This document shows positions 6,499 to 13,821 of a stretch of DNA of 64,000 nt, piece by piece. Made by a program: the position numbers and the translations under genes. Every line of letters starts with the position of its first letter. Position 1 is the stretch's first letter. The DNA is taken from positions 1-64,000 of the IMG/VR virus record IMGVR_UViG_3300027719_000003; one strand, given 5' to 3'. The notes under the pieces were generated by a model, which had not been told where the DNA came from, did no database searches, and was given only the letters and a program-made list of their open reading frames with translations. The DNA comes from a virus.

Positions 6499-7251
6499 AT
6501 CTGTGACTTTATTTCTTGGATAGAGAAAGACGGAAAGCTCTACTGGTCTAGGGATGACGAAGTAGAGGCCGAATATGGTGAGATAACCAATCAACATTGT
6601 GGGCATGGTACCATACGGGAACTGCACAAGTTGAAGGGTGGTATTGAGTATGAGTCTGCCCTCAAGATTCCGCGAGAGATAGCGGCCTCAGTAAATCGTG
6701 GCGAGATGAAGAAACTTGCCAAGGCTGGTGGTTGGCACGGGGCACACTACACTGTTGGTGGTGCGAATAATACCACCTATTGGATTAGGTTCAAAAAAGA
6801 ATTGAAGAAGTATAAGGGAGTAACCTATATTTTGGATAACCACGGCCCCATTGATCCTGAGTGGAGGATATTTGACACGAGGGAACAGGCTAGGGAACAG
6901 GCTAGGGATCAGGCTAGGGATCAGGCTTGGGAACAGGCTTGGGAACAGGCTAGGGAACAGGCTAGGGAACAGGCTAGGGAACAGGCTTGGGAACAGGCTA
7001 GGGATCAGGCTAGGGATCAGGCTAGGGATCAGGCTAGGGATCAGGCTAGGGGTCAGGCGTGGTATCAGGCTAGGGATCAGGCTAGGGATCAGGCGTGGGA
7101 TCAGGCATATGTAGTGTCTGCCGTACTTCTTGAAGGCTACGAGACTTCAGAATGGTACGCCTATTGTAAGAAGCGTCTGGATATATGGGAAGCAGGATAT
7201 GGTGTACTATGCGATATCAACGGAGTCTTCTATGTGTATAAGAGCCTATAG
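6499..7251 (+). CDS. tetrapeptide-repeat protein with apparent AUC start
   Basis: The only ribosome site (GGAAGGAGG, 6482-6490) is eight bases before ATC TGT GAC at 6499. No ATG, GTG or TTG occurs in frame between the promoter and residue 70. I recall related phage proteins beginning MCDFISWIE; here the reading is ICDFISWIEKDGKLYW, so AUC probably serves as the start. The product (about 250 aa) has an N-terminal conserved-looking domain of about 125 residues, 19 tandem [RW]x-Q-A tetrapeptides, and a C-terminal segment ending GVFYVYKSL. Function unknown. Confidence 0.65.
   Translation: MCDFISWIEKDGKLYWSRDDEVEAEYGEITNQHCGHGTIRELHKLKGGIEYESALKIPREIAASVNRGEMKKLAKAGGWHGAHYTVGGANNTTYWIRFKKELKKYKGVTYILDNHGPIDPEWRIFDTREQAREQARDQARDQAWEQAWEQAREQAREQAREQAWEQARDQARDQARDQARDQARGQAWYQARDQARDQAWDQAYVVSAVLLEGYETSEWYAYCKKRLDIWEAGYGVLCDINGVFYVYKSL
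6880..7107 (+). repeat. 19 tandem 12-bp units encoding RxQA/WxQA
   Basis: The units are variants of AGGGAACAGGCT / AGGGATCAGGCT and code for R-E-Q-A, R-D-Q-A, W-E-Q-A and similar, 19 in a row over 228 bases. Most variation is at the first residue (R or W) and the second (E or D). Such near-identical 12-mers are prone to slippage, so copy number should vary between isolates. Confidence 0.95.
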
Positions 7252-7260
7252 ATAATATAG

Positions 7261-7294
7261 TTGTCAGGAGTATAACATATATTCCTGACAATTT
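7261..7294 (+). terminator. hairpin after the repeat-protein gene
   Basis: TTGTCAGGA (7261-7269) pairs with TCCTGACAA (7283-7291), followed by a short T-run. It closes the 6499-7251 transcript before the next promoter. Confidence 0.6.
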
Positions 7295-7296
7295 GC

Positions 7297-7325
7297 TTGA
7301 CTTCTAGGTAGGATTGCAGTACACC
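7297..7325 (+). promoter_or_regulatory. sigma70-like promoter
   Basis: TTGACT (7297-7302), 17 bases, TACACC (7320-7325), immediately before the gene at 7344. Confidence 0.7.
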
Positions 7326-7343
7326 ATTGGTACGGAGGAATTT

Positions 7344-7613
7344 ATGGTACAGGCTAGGCCGTTCGAGATTGGTGGCGTTGTGGTTCAGGGTCATTATGTT
7401 ATCATAGCTGATGACGTGGTGTTGCTTCAGGCTGATTACAACATCGTGGCTATGAAGCGGGATGGGAAGATGTATGTGGATAGATCACGAGTAGTGGATG
7501 GTATGCTACGAATAGGGTGCTACAATTCGATTGCATTCTTTTTTGGGCACCATGAATTACATACTAGGCAGTTTGAGTGTGCCGATCTAAACAACGGAGA
7601 CCTGATCCGTTAA
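7344..7613 (+). CDS. hypothetical protein, 89 aa
   Basis: ATG 7344 follows ACGGAGGAATTT; a TTG further upstream lies inside the promoter and is excluded. The protein (MVQARPFEIGGVVVQGHYVI) is rich in beta-type alternating hydrophobics. No family was recognised. Confidence 0.6.
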   Translation: MVQARPFEIGGVVVQGHYVIIADDVVLLQADYNIVAMKRDGKMYVDRSRVVDGMLRIGCYNSIAFFFGHHELHTRQFECADLNNGDLIR

Positions 7614-7699
7614 ATAAAATTTATTTTCCAGAAAACGGAAAACCGACAAATGCGCTCGGGATGGAAGATAAACCGACAAAGATACTAAGGAGAAAGACT

Positions 7700-7849
7700 A
7701 TGAAGAGATCAACCGAATACCGATTTGAACAGAAAATAAAGCATGGAGAACTGAAGAAAGTAATACTTTGTTCAGAAGCAGGAGAAGAAATTCTCTATCA
7801 GAAAAACAATTATCGGGAAAGAGATTACAGAAAAGAATGTAGAAACTAA
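7700..7849 (+). CDS. hypothetical basic protein, 49 aa
   Basis: ATG 7700 follows CTAAGGAGAAAG. The product, MKRSTEYRFEQKIKHGELKK onward, is short and strongly charged. It is followed by a strong terminator at 7901. No family was recognised. Confidence 0.5.
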   Translation: MKRSTEYRFEQKIKHGELKKVILCSEAGEEILYQKNNYRERDYRKECRN

Positions 7850-7900
7850 CAAAAGAACAAACATATTCTGCAAAGAATAAGTAACAAAGTGACAAAAGAT

Positions 7901-7943
7901 AAACGTGATATTGCCAGAAACAAAAGGTAATATCACGTTTTTT
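7901..7943 (+). terminator. rho-independent terminator
   Basis: A 15-bp stem (7901-7915 with 7926-7940, one G-U pair) and a ten-base loop are followed by T6. It closes the 7344-7849 transcript. Confidence 0.88.
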
Positions 7944-8540
7944 ATTAACTAAAATAAGTAATAAAACGATAATAAAGTTAGTAAATAATGTTAAATAAAA
8001 CTAATATATAGCTAATCTAATGTATAATTTAATTAACTTTATGGGTGTTTCTTAGCTCTAAGGGGAGGAGTAGCAGTGATACTATTATAATATATGGGAT
8101 GTTTTTATAACTTATTTTTGAGATGTGTTTGAACTTTTTCTTTTATGTTTGATGTGTTTGTTTGATGCACACGCGCGAGAGGTGTACTGGTTCCTTTTCT
8201 ATGATCTTAATATAACCAATACAGTCACCAGTATAGTCTATTCATATATATGGATTTTCATATTTAACGAATCCATATATAGTATAATCTTTATATAACA
8301 ATAGACTATACTAAAAGCCTATATAGTAATTATTCTATGTAAAGATTATATAATATATAGATTCTAGTAATTATCTATATATTATCTTTTAATCACCTTC
8401 TCTATTCGCTCATTATCATACATGGAACATATATAAAATTGATCGAATAGGCGATATGGATATATAAATATAGAAACGTAGTAAAAATATATGCCATATA
8501 TGGAAGAAAAAGAAAATCGATGAAAATGATTAAAAATCGC
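7944..8540. other. AT-rich non-coding stretch with nested inverted repeats
   Basis: There is no credible gene in this stretch. Nested dyads are present. AGTATAGTCTATT (8230-8242) pairs with 8300-8312 over 13 bp and encloses TATATATGGATT (8245-8256), which pairs with 8270-8281 over 12 bp. TATAATCTTTA (8283-8293), inside the outer stem, pairs with TAAAGATTATA (8340-8350) outside it, which would form a pseudoknot in RNA. A structured RNA or an origin is possible. Confidence 0.55.
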
Positions 8541-8569
8541 TTGACACGCCTTGAATACATGTATACAAT
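8541..8569 (+). promoter_or_regulatory. sigma70-like promoter
   Basis: TTGACA (8541-8546), 17 bases, TACAAT (8564-8569), 30 bases before the gene at 8600. Confidence 0.8.
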
Positions 8570-8599
8570 GCAGTATCTTATTAGTACGGAGGATCAATC

Positions 8600-8839
8600 A
8601 TGTTTATGACGGGAACGGTCAACGGAAAGCGTATAGCCTATGACAGTGACTATACGGAATTTCTCGTACAAGTCGGCAAGGGCACAAAGGGAAGCTATAA
8701 AACACACTATAGTTTTATAGGTAAATTGAATCAAGCCGTTATGTATTACAATGCTATCAATATCGGCAACGGTTACAAAAAAAGGCTTTATATGCCTTCG
8801 TGCTCTAAAAATCCAGTTATAGTGAAAGCGAGTAGCTAA
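8600..8839 (+). CDS. hypothetical protein, 79 aa
   Basis: ATG 8600 follows ACGGAGGATC. The product has a conserved-looking core (VQVGKGTKGSYKTHYSF, YYNAINIGNGYKKRLYMPSC) and is basic. I have an impression of similar orphan phage proteins but no function. It is the first gene of a small-gene island that runs to 12487. Confidence 0.6.
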   Translation: MFMTGTVNGKRIAYDSDYTEFLVQVGKGTKGSYKTHYSFIGKLNQAVMYYNAINIGNGYKKRLYMPSCSKNPVIVKASS

Positions 8840-8840
8840 A

Positions 8841-9026
8841 ATGTCAATACATACCTATAGTGTCAAAGTCGGAAGCGGCGAGGCTTATACGGGAACGGAT
8901 AGGACTAGGGCACTTGACGTATACTGTCAAGTCGTAGTACAATCACCGCGAGCGGAATATATAGAATTAGACCGTGACGGAAAAATGGTCAAGTTAGACC
9001 ATGGACGTATGACGATTAAGGCTTGA
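8841..9026 (+). CDS. hypothetical protein, 61 aa
   Basis: ATG 8841 comes one base after the previous stop and is probably coupled to it. The product (MSIHTYSVKVGSGEAYTGTD) looks beta rich. Its stop codon lies inside the next promoter. Confidence 0.5.
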   Translation: MSIHTYSVKVGSGEAYTGTDRTRALDVYCQVVVQSPRAEYIELDRDGKMVKLDHGRMTIKA

Positions 9027-9051
9027 CACGGTACGCCGTGACAAGTATTAT
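9023..9051 (+). promoter_or_regulatory. sigma70-like promoter
   Basis: TTGACA (9023-9028), 17 bases, TATTAT (9046-9051). It overlaps the end of the preceding gene. Confidence 0.7.
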
Positions 9052-9073
9052 CATAGGCAATGGAGGAACGAAC

Positions 9074-9496
9074 ATGATAGCGAAGATAGGAAAGCTAAAC
9101 GACAGTATAAGCGACGAGGGAGCAAGGGCTCGCGATAAAGGATTGATAAACGGTATAAAGGTTATCGATATCAATACTAGACAAGATATAGTAGACTGTC
9201 GGCTATACATGAGCAGGAGTAGCGCGGCGAGCACCATATACTGTAATATATGGATAAGGCGAGCGCCCTACGGCGCGGCGAGCGGAAAAGCGGGCGGATA
9301 CGGCTATGACAAAAAAAGTGCGGCTGTCGGCTCCGCGCTGGACAATCTCGGTATCAACCTCTATCAGGACGATGGTACAAAGCCCGTCAGTATAAACGGC
9401 GCTGGCGATACTGCGATACGCGAGGCACTACTCGCCGTAGCCGTAGCACTAGGGTATAGTGCGGATACCCTGATATACGTAGAGTGCTACGCATAA
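9074..9496 (+). CDS. hypothetical protein, 140 aa
   Basis: ATG 9074 follows ATGGAGGAACG; the upstream in-frame codon at 9023 lies in the promoter. The sequence (MIAKIGKLNDSISDEGARA ... STIYCNIWIRRAP ... AGGYGYDKKSAAVGSAL) is Gly/Ala rich at the centre with a helical C-terminus. No family was recognised. A terminator follows at 9512. Confidence 0.6.
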   Translation: MIAKIGKLNDSISDEGARARDKGLINGIKVIDINTRQDIVDCRLYMSRSSAASTIYCNIWIRRAPYGAASGKAGGYGYDKKSAAVGSALDNLGINLYQDDGTKPVSINGAGDTAIREALLAVAVALGYSADTLIYVECYA

Positions 9497-9511
9497 AGAT
9501 ATGCGAGGATT

Positions 9512-9537
9512 GCGCTATACTTTTATAGCGCTTTCTT
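9512..9537 (+). terminator. rho-independent terminator
   Basis: GCGCTATA (9512-9519) pairs with TATAGCGC (9524-9531) around a four-base loop, followed by TTTCTT. A second weaker hairpin with T7 follows before 9581. Confidence 0.75.
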
Positions 9538-9580
9538 AGCCTATTTTATAGGTTAATCTTTTTTTAGTGGAGGCGAGAAA

Positions 9581-9922
9581 ATGAAGCGACGATTAACGCG
9601 CACTAAACTGAACATCGGCATTTATAGTGAAGGCACGCTCAGGCCGTTAGACTTGTGCGATGCATTCGTTTATGAGCTGGCAAGCCTACGATTGTCACGG
9701 CGCGAACGTGCTACTATTCGCGATATACTAAAAAAGCTAGAAATTGAAAATGACAAGCCGTACATTGAACGAGATGGCTACGCACCGTATTTTCAGGACG
9801 CCTATTATGGGGATATGATCGATATTATCGATAGGCATTGCCCGAGAAACGCATATTTTGGGTCGAGCGAAGGCGACGGCGCTTGTATAGGCATATGGGA
9901 ATATATGGGAGAGGAGTATTAA
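9581..9922 (+). CDS. orphan phage protein with YFG..GDGA..G.W motif
   Basis: ATG 9581 follows GTGGAGGCGAG. The 113-residue product has an N-terminal R-R-L-T-R-T-x-LN-x-G segment and a C-terminal YFGSSEGDGACIGIWEYM. Both recall a widespread uncharacterised family of phage and plasmid proteins whose members end in YFG-x2-GDGA-x2-G-W. Function unknown. Confidence 0.65.
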   Translation: MKRRLTRTKLNIGIYSEGTLRPLDLCDAFVYELASLRLSRRERATIRDILKKLEIENDKPYIERDGYAPYFQDAYYGDMIDIIDRHCPRNAYFGSSEGDGACIGIWEYMGEEY

Positions 9923-9923
9923 C

Positions 9924-10325
9924 ATGCGCCGACTAACAATAGACGAGCAAGCGCGCTATAAAGAGTACGAAGGTATCGATATAGATATAGAGATATCGCT
10001 ATTCGAGTATGGTCGTATCTATAAACCGATATATAATGATAACGGCGAACTAATAGAGTATCATATAGTTTATGGAGTGGTACATAACGGTGAGGACTAT
10101 ACGGAATTTGATTATAGTTTTTTGTCAAAAAAAGATTATATAGACCTATTAAAAAAGGACTGGGTAAAAATCGACAGCGTGCTAGAGTATGCCAGTACCA
10201 CGCTGGAAAACATGCAAGAATTCAACGAATGTAATATAGATATATTAATAAATTATCATGGTATAGAAAATATCCTAGGAGGATCGTACAGTAGTAAAAT
10301 TATCGGCGTGGAGGAAACGGAATGA
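9924..10325 (+). CDS. hypothetical acidic protein, 133 aa
   Basis: ATG 9924 comes two bases after the previous stop, with GGAGAGGAG upstream. The product is acidic and Tyr/Ile rich (DIDIEISLFEYGRIYKPIY). It overlaps the next gene by four bases (ATGA). No family was recognised. Confidence 0.55.
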   Translation: MRRLTIDEQARYKEYEGIDIDIEISLFEYGRIYKPIYNDNGELIEYHIVYGVVHNGEDYTEFDYSFLSKKDYIDLLKKDWVKIDSVLEYASTTLENMQEFNECNIDILINYHGIENILGGSYSSKIIGVEETE

Positions 10326-10516
10326 AGTTTATTTTTTATAGCTCGTTAAGCCCGTATGTTAAGCGTATCTTACGGAAAGCGCTTAAAGAACATATGAACC
10401 ATCGGGGCAGTGAATACAACATTACCCTTGACGGCGGAAGCGTCTATATTACCGTCAAGGGTCAACGCCCCGCGCTACTCGTCAAGGGTGGAACGATAGT
10501 AAAGGGAGTGATATAA
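10322..10516 (+). CDS. hypothetical protein, 64 aa
   Basis: The ATGA overlap places the start at 10322, with GGAGGAAACG upstream. MKFIFYSSLSPYVKRILRKA is followed by a short beta-rich tail. No family was recognised. Confidence 0.55.
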   Translation: MKFIFYSSLSPYVKRILRKALKEHMNHRGSEYNITLDGGSVYITVKGQRPALLVKGGTIVKGVI

Positions 10517-10833
10517 TGATAACTACATTTGAGGCGTATTGTAAAGATTATTGTACAAAAGACAGTAAAGAAATATCGAGATTTTATGTCAAGCGCAATA
10601 GTGAAGTATTCTTAACGGCCTATGCGCTATCATGCGGTTATATCGATAACTGGAACGACGGTAAATATGAAATAACATTAGATTATAGCAATGAAACATA
10701 TAGATTAAGAATTCGTTACATTCCAAAGGAAGGCGAGATTATCGGCATGAAAGGGCTTGATTTTATGTCACGGCGGCTTGACATAATACGTAAAAAGCAA
10801 GTATTATATATCGATATGGTAAGAAAGCCATAA
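10516..10833 (+). CDS. hypothetical protein, 105 aa
   Basis: ATG 10516 overlaps the previous stop by one base (TAATG), with AAAGGGAGTG upstream. The product begins MITTFEAYCKDYCTKDSKE and is a mixed alpha/beta protein. No family was recognised. Confidence 0.55.
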   Translation: MITTFEAYCKDYCTKDSKEISRFYVKRNSEVFLTAYALSCGYIDNWNDGKYEITLDYSNETYRLRIRYIPKEGEIIGMKGLDFMSRRLDIIRKKQVLYIDMVRKP

Positions 10834-10845
10834 GGAGGCTAGAAA

Positions 10846-11160
10846 ATGAAGTATCAATTTATTATAACCGGGCGCCGATGGTTCCAAAAATCCTATGGTA
10901 ACACGTACCATACAGCGACGATGGAAGTACGAGACGAGAACGGTAATACGGTCTACACCTATAAATCAGGCGAGCGATACGGATATGGTGAACAGTTTAT
11001 TACTACGGCCATGGAGTATCTATTCAAGGCCGGATACCTTGACGGTATAAAAAATTATAGTAACGGAGGCACTGAGCCTTTGTGGGCCTACTGCGAGCGT
11101 ATGGGATATCCCGCGCCGATTATCAATACGATAGACGTGACAAGGGAAAAAGACTTATGA
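10846..11160 (+). CDS. hypothetical protein, 104 aa
   Basis: ATG 10846 follows AAGGAGGCTAG. The product begins MKYQFIITGRRWFQKSYGNT and is rich in aromatics and Gly. It overlaps the next gene by four bases. No family was recognised. Confidence 0.58.
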   Translation: MKYQFIITGRRWFQKSYGNTYHTATMEVRDENGNTVYTYKSGERYGYGEQFITTAMEYLFKAGYLDGIKNYSNGGTEPLWAYCERMGYPAPIINTIDVTREKDL

Positions 11161-11426
11161 AAACACATAAAGGCGAGCTAGTAAGTAATACAATGTTAAC
11201 GGAAGCAAGGCGCGCCGTCGCGGAAGATTGGCGAACTATGGCTTATGATATCAGGGTAGAAGACGCCTATGCAAGCCATATCACGGAAGAACAGAAAATT
11301 CAATTTTATCAGGATGAATTGAAATACGCCGATGAAATTGAACTAGGTGAGCATGATAGCAATTTCACTATATGGCAACGATTGAATACTTATATTACCG
11401 GGGAGTGTATAGCTTTACTATCATAG
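11157..11426 (+). CDS. hypothetical protein, 89 aa
   Basis: The ATGA overlap and GGGAAAAAG upstream favour ATG 11157 over an earlier in-frame start. The product (MKTHKGELVSNTMLTEARRA) is mostly helical and acidic. No family was recognised. Confidence 0.55.
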   Translation: MKTHKGELVSNTMLTEARRAVAEDWRTMAYDIRVEDAYASHITEEQKIQFYQDELKYADEIELGEHDSNFTIWQRLNTYITGECIALLS

Positions 11427-11441
11427 GAAGGATGGTACAGA

Positions 11442-11654
11442 ATGGATATGTTAGTAGATTATCACAATATGCACTCATTGACGGCTACAATCAAGGCGTT
11501 GACTATACCAGCGCGTAGTTTAATGCGATCAAATAGCCTTAATGAGTACAATGCCGATATAGGGCGAGGAATGGCTGAAGACTTCGCATTGTTTGCAATA
11601 AGGCGCGGTCTAAAAGTCACTGAAGTAAATAAGCATAAGGATAGTACGGAATAG
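11442..11654 (+). CDS. hypothetical protein, 70 aa
   Basis: ATG 11442 follows AGGAAGGATGG. MDMLVDYHNMHSLTATIKAL leads into a helical protein. It is the last gene before the terminator at 11676. No family was recognised. Confidence 0.55.
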   Translation: MDMLVDYHNMHSLTATIKALTIPARSLMRSNSLNEYNADIGRGMAEDFALFAIRRGLKVTEVNKHKDSTE

Positions 11655-11675
11655 ACTAAACAGTAGCGTTTCTAC

Positions 11676-11705
11676 GGCCCTATACATAACAGTATAGGGC
11701 CTTTT
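11676..11705 (+). terminator. rho-independent terminator
   Basis: GGCCCTATAC (11676-11685) pairs with GTATAGGGCC (11692-11701), ten perfect base pairs, followed by TTTT. It closes the 9581-11654 operon. Confidence 0.9.
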
Positions 11706-11780
11706 CTGTATATCTAGCTATTTAGACTATAGCACTGTATAAAACACAATAGTTGCAAAGTTTCCAAATATTGCAACTAT

Positions 11781-11891
11781 ATATCATTATGATATCTAAT
11801 TGATATAGATAATCATTATCAATTAGACATAGGTAAGGAATAGTGTATCATTTTGACACATATAGTTAGAAGAGTGTATCATTATGATACA
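11781..11891. promoter_or_regulatory. operator-like palindrome cluster
   Basis: There are three related dyads: ATATCATTATGATAT (11781-11795), TGTATCATTTTGACACA (11844-11860, imperfect) and TGTATCATTATGATACA (11875-11891, perfect). Their centres are 64 and 31 bases apart, close to whole helical turns. Other dyads are GTTGCAA/TTGCAAC (11752-11777) and CTAATTGATA/TATCAATTAG (11796-11826). They precede the promoter at 11974, so a dimeric repressor probably binds here. Confidence 0.55.
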
Positions 11892-11973
11892 GTGTAGGAT
11901 AGGGTATATAATAAGGTATAAGGCAGGTGGGGAGCAATCTTTCTTATTCCCTAACATATTTTCAAATTTATAG

Positions 11974-12002
11974 TTGACAAGCCTTCCCTATCGTGCTATA
12001 TT
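11974..12002 (+). promoter_or_regulatory. sigma70-like promoter
   Basis: TTGACA (11974-11979), 17 bases, TATATT (11997-12002), driving 12030-12487. Confidence 0.8.
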
Positions 12003-12029
12003 ATGTATATCAAGATTAGGGAGGATCAA

Positions 12030-12224
12030 ATGGACAAGACAGTAGCGATGGACGTAGCCGTGACTAACTTCGCCGACAAGCTAAGGCGCTTTAATGCTTC
12101 CAGCACTACCACTACCAAGGTAGTCAAGGATCGCCAACACGTCACGGCTATCTATCACAAAGAGGAGCGTAAAGCCATTATCTACGATAAGGCCGCTACA
12201 TTGCTAATTAAGCGGTCTAAGTAA
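12030..12224 (+). CDS. hypothetical protein, 64 aa
   Basis: ATG 12030 follows TAGGGAGGATC; the in-frame ATG at 12003 is at the transcription start and is unlikely. The product (MDKTVAMDVAVTNFADKLRR) is basic and may bind nucleic acid. No family was recognised. Confidence 0.58.
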   Translation: MDKTVAMDVAVTNFADKLRRFNASSTTTTKVVKDRQHVTAIYHKEERKAIIYDKAATLLIKRSK

Positions 12225-12226
12225 GC

Positions 12227-12316
12227 ATGGGGAGGCTTATAGCATACATACTAGGGTTTATAGCCCTATGTATTATATTGGATCGATTAGCCTACTACAT
12301 AGGCAGGAAGGATTAG
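12227..12316 (+). CDS. single-pass membrane microprotein, 29 aa
   Basis: A 30-codon frame from ATG 12227 encodes a hydrophobic helix (RLIAYILGFIALCIILDRLA) followed by a charged YYIGRKD tail. The ribosome site is weak, so translation is probably coupled to the gene ending three bases earlier. Its position in an operon with tightly spaced frames supports it. Confidence 0.45.
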   Translation: MGRLIAYILGFIALCIILDRLAYYIGRKD

Positions 12317-12319
12317 AAC

Positions 12320-12487
12320 ATGGACGGGCTAAACAGTACGGACAAGGTAGTCATAGAGTCGCTAAGGCGTAGAGGCTTCGCCGTGGCTATATGTACACCT
12401 GACGAAGTAGGCAAGGCGAGCGTGGATAGCATAGAAGGCTTTATGCAATTGGAAGGGCTTAGAGTAGCGGATACACTCAATAGATAG
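12320..12487 (+). CDS. hypothetical protein, 55 aa
   Basis: ATG 12320 follows AGGAAGGATTAG. The product begins MDGLNSTDKVVIESLRRRGF and continues to a short acidic helix. It is followed by the terminator at 12510. No family was recognised. Confidence 0.5.
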   Translation: MDGLNSTDKVVIESLRRRGFAVAICTPDEVGKASVDSIEGFMQLEGLRVADTLNR

Positions 12488-12509
12488 CTTACTGTACACT
12501 CTAGCATAG

Positions 12510-12541
12510 TACCCTAGCCATAATAGGCCGGGGTATTTTTT
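12510..12541 (+). terminator. rho-independent terminator
   Basis: TACCC-ta-GCC pairs with GGC-cg-GGGTA around ATAATA, followed by T7. It closes the 12030-12487 operon. Confidence 0.78.
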
Positions 12542-12967
12542 TATCCTAATGAGTGTAGGCATGGGCAGGGTATAGATAGGTATGAGTATGGACACTATGG
12601 ATGGTAGAGAAGGCAGGAATAGGGTATACCCCCCCCGCCCCCCTTACCCCACCGAACACCTCTGCTCTGTGTCGGCGTCAGGCTAGAGCTTCCGTGGGGC
12701 CAATATGCTCAACTAAAATTTTATACCCAAATATCGCTCCGTGTGGCCTATTGCATAATCCCTATGTGCAAATTCCATCCCCTGTATAAAATTCACTATA
12801 CCCCTATGCCCCTTCCCAAAATTTTATTCAAAAATCTGAGCATAATGGGTTTTTCTGTACCCTCTAGGTAATATCCCCAAAATAGCCCCCATAAGGCATA
12901 CCGGCATGAAAAGGTACGGCCTATAGGGGTAAAACGCCGTGGTGACAATCCTAGGGGCTATAGCGGG
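12542..12967. other. non-coding interval
   Basis: No credible gene was found. The stretch has C-rich runs (CCCCCCC near 12630) and several copies of AAAATTTTAT-like words. It separates the rightward small-gene island from the leftward pair 13009-13741. Confidence 0.4.
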
Positions 12968-13000
12968 CAAAATAAAAGCCCACCTTGTTACGGGTGGGCC
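12968..13000 (-). terminator. rho-independent terminator
   Basis: On the minus strand GCCCACC pairs with GGTGGGC (13000-12978 region), followed by TTTTATTTTG. It closes the 13741-13009 transcript. Confidence 0.85.
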
Positions 13001-13008
13001 TAAACAGA

Positions 13009-13596
13009 TTACAGATACTTGAGCATAAACTCCAGTGCTTCCTTACCTGTGTCGAATACATAGAGAATAGGCTGTTCATCACTGTCACACATACACGTCT
13101 GCGCCTCATCGAGTGCCCTTTGTCCTGAATCGACCGTATCTGATAGACGATGGGTAAGGCAGTACATCCCGACGAATGTATACAATAGCGTGTGGGTGTT
13201 TTCGTCAGTGGCGCACTTCAGGAGATAGGGTTCTTCCTCCCAAATTGCCACATAGTGCTTATCCGCGTTGTAGACAGTAGCATCATTCTGCTTCTGTCCT
13301 TCACCCTTGAGCTGTAGCACTTCAGCCTCCAGACGCTCTATACGCTTCTGCAAGGCTTCAATGTCATCCTCGAACATCTTGTCTATCCAAGACCACACAC
13401 CTCCGTCTATATCTATCCTATAGGATAGCTCATCGCGGTTTATTGCTTTAATAATGACGCGATCTCCAGCGTATGCAAACATTTCTGGAGGCATACACAA
13501 TTCACTGAACGGTATACTTCCAAACTCATCCTTTGGCTGTGCATCAATCCAAGCCTTCGACTTGATCCGTACCGTGTCCCCTACCTTGTACTTCAT
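13009..13596 (-). CDS. hypothetical SH3-like/coiled-coil protein, 195 aa
   Basis: ATG 13596 follows AAGGAGCTAGAAG. The N-terminus MKYKVGDTVRIKSKAW looks like a small SH3/KOW-like barrel (about 1-75). A short coiled coil follows (ALQKRIERLEAEVLQLKGE, about 80-100), then a mixed C-terminal domain. No specific family was recognised. It overlaps the preceding gene by about 50 bases. Confidence 0.6.
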   Translation of the reverse strand: MKYKVGDTVRIKSKAWIDAQPKDEFGSIPFSELCMPPEMFAYAGDRVIIKAINRDELSYRIDIDGGVWSWIDKMFEDDIEALQKRIERLEAEVLQLKGEGQKQNDATVYNADKHYVAIWEEEPYLLKCATDENTHTLLYTFVGMYCLTHRLSDTVDSGQRALDEAQTCMCDSDEQPILYVFDTGKEALEFMLKYL

Positions 13597-13741
13597 CTTC
13601 TAGCTCCTTCCTTGTAAATCGATATTGCTCCAGTGCTATGTTATAGGTCTCACACGCACATCCTTCACACTCCCGCACCTTGCTACATTGTGTGGCAGGG
13701 TCATAGGGACATTGTTCCAACTGCTCCGTAGGCACCTCCAT
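13544..13741 (-). CDS. small Cys-rich protein, 65 aa
   Basis: The frame has a Cys cluster (CPYDPATQCSKVRECEGCAC) that could bind zinc. The start is uncertain. ATG 13741 is only a few bases after the predicted transcription start, so it would be nearly leaderless; a TTG at 13720 is an alternative. The long overlap with the next gene lowers confidence slightly. Confidence 0.5.
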   Translation of the reverse strand: MEVPTEQLEQCPYDPATQCSKVRECEGCACETYNIALEQYRFTRKELEDEVQGRGHGTDQVEGLD

Positions 13742-13750
13742 GATTTGTAG

Positions 13751-13779
13751 AGTGTACTATAGGATTGTCGAAAAGTCAA
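13751..13779 (-). promoter_or_regulatory. sigma70-like promoter
   Basis: On the minus strand TTGACT (13779-13774), 17 bases, TACACT (13756-13751). It is divergent from the promoter at 13793. Confidence 0.75.
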
Positions 13780-13792
13780 GCGAAAAATATAC

Positions 13793-13821
13793 TTGACTTT
13801 TGTAAAAATTAGTGATACTAT
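13793..13821 (+). promoter_or_regulatory. sigma70-like promoter
   Basis: TTGACT (13793-13798), 17 bases, TACTAT (13816-13821), upstream of 13854. Confidence 0.75.

Noticed and set aside
6880-7107. Possible CRISPR array because of regular repeats
   Set aside because: The repeats are 12 bases with no spacers and code for a tetrapeptide array in frame.
6851-7114. Alternative frame through the 12-bp repeats (GNRLG-type repeats)
   Set aside because: Repetition keeps all frames open; this one lacks conserved flanks and a ribosome site.
8382-8597. Leftward frame of 71 codons upstream of 8600
   Set aside because: It is Tyr/Phe/Ile-rich from AT-rich DNA, covers a promoter for the opposite strand and has no ribosome site.
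9023-9073. Upstream start for the 140-residue gene at 9074
   Set aside because: Those codons lie in a consensus promoter; the only ribosome site serves ATG 9074.
12601-12789. Rightward frame of 62 codons in the C-rich interval
   Set aside because: It follows a terminator, has no ribosome site and is a Pro-rich low-complexity translation of a C-run.
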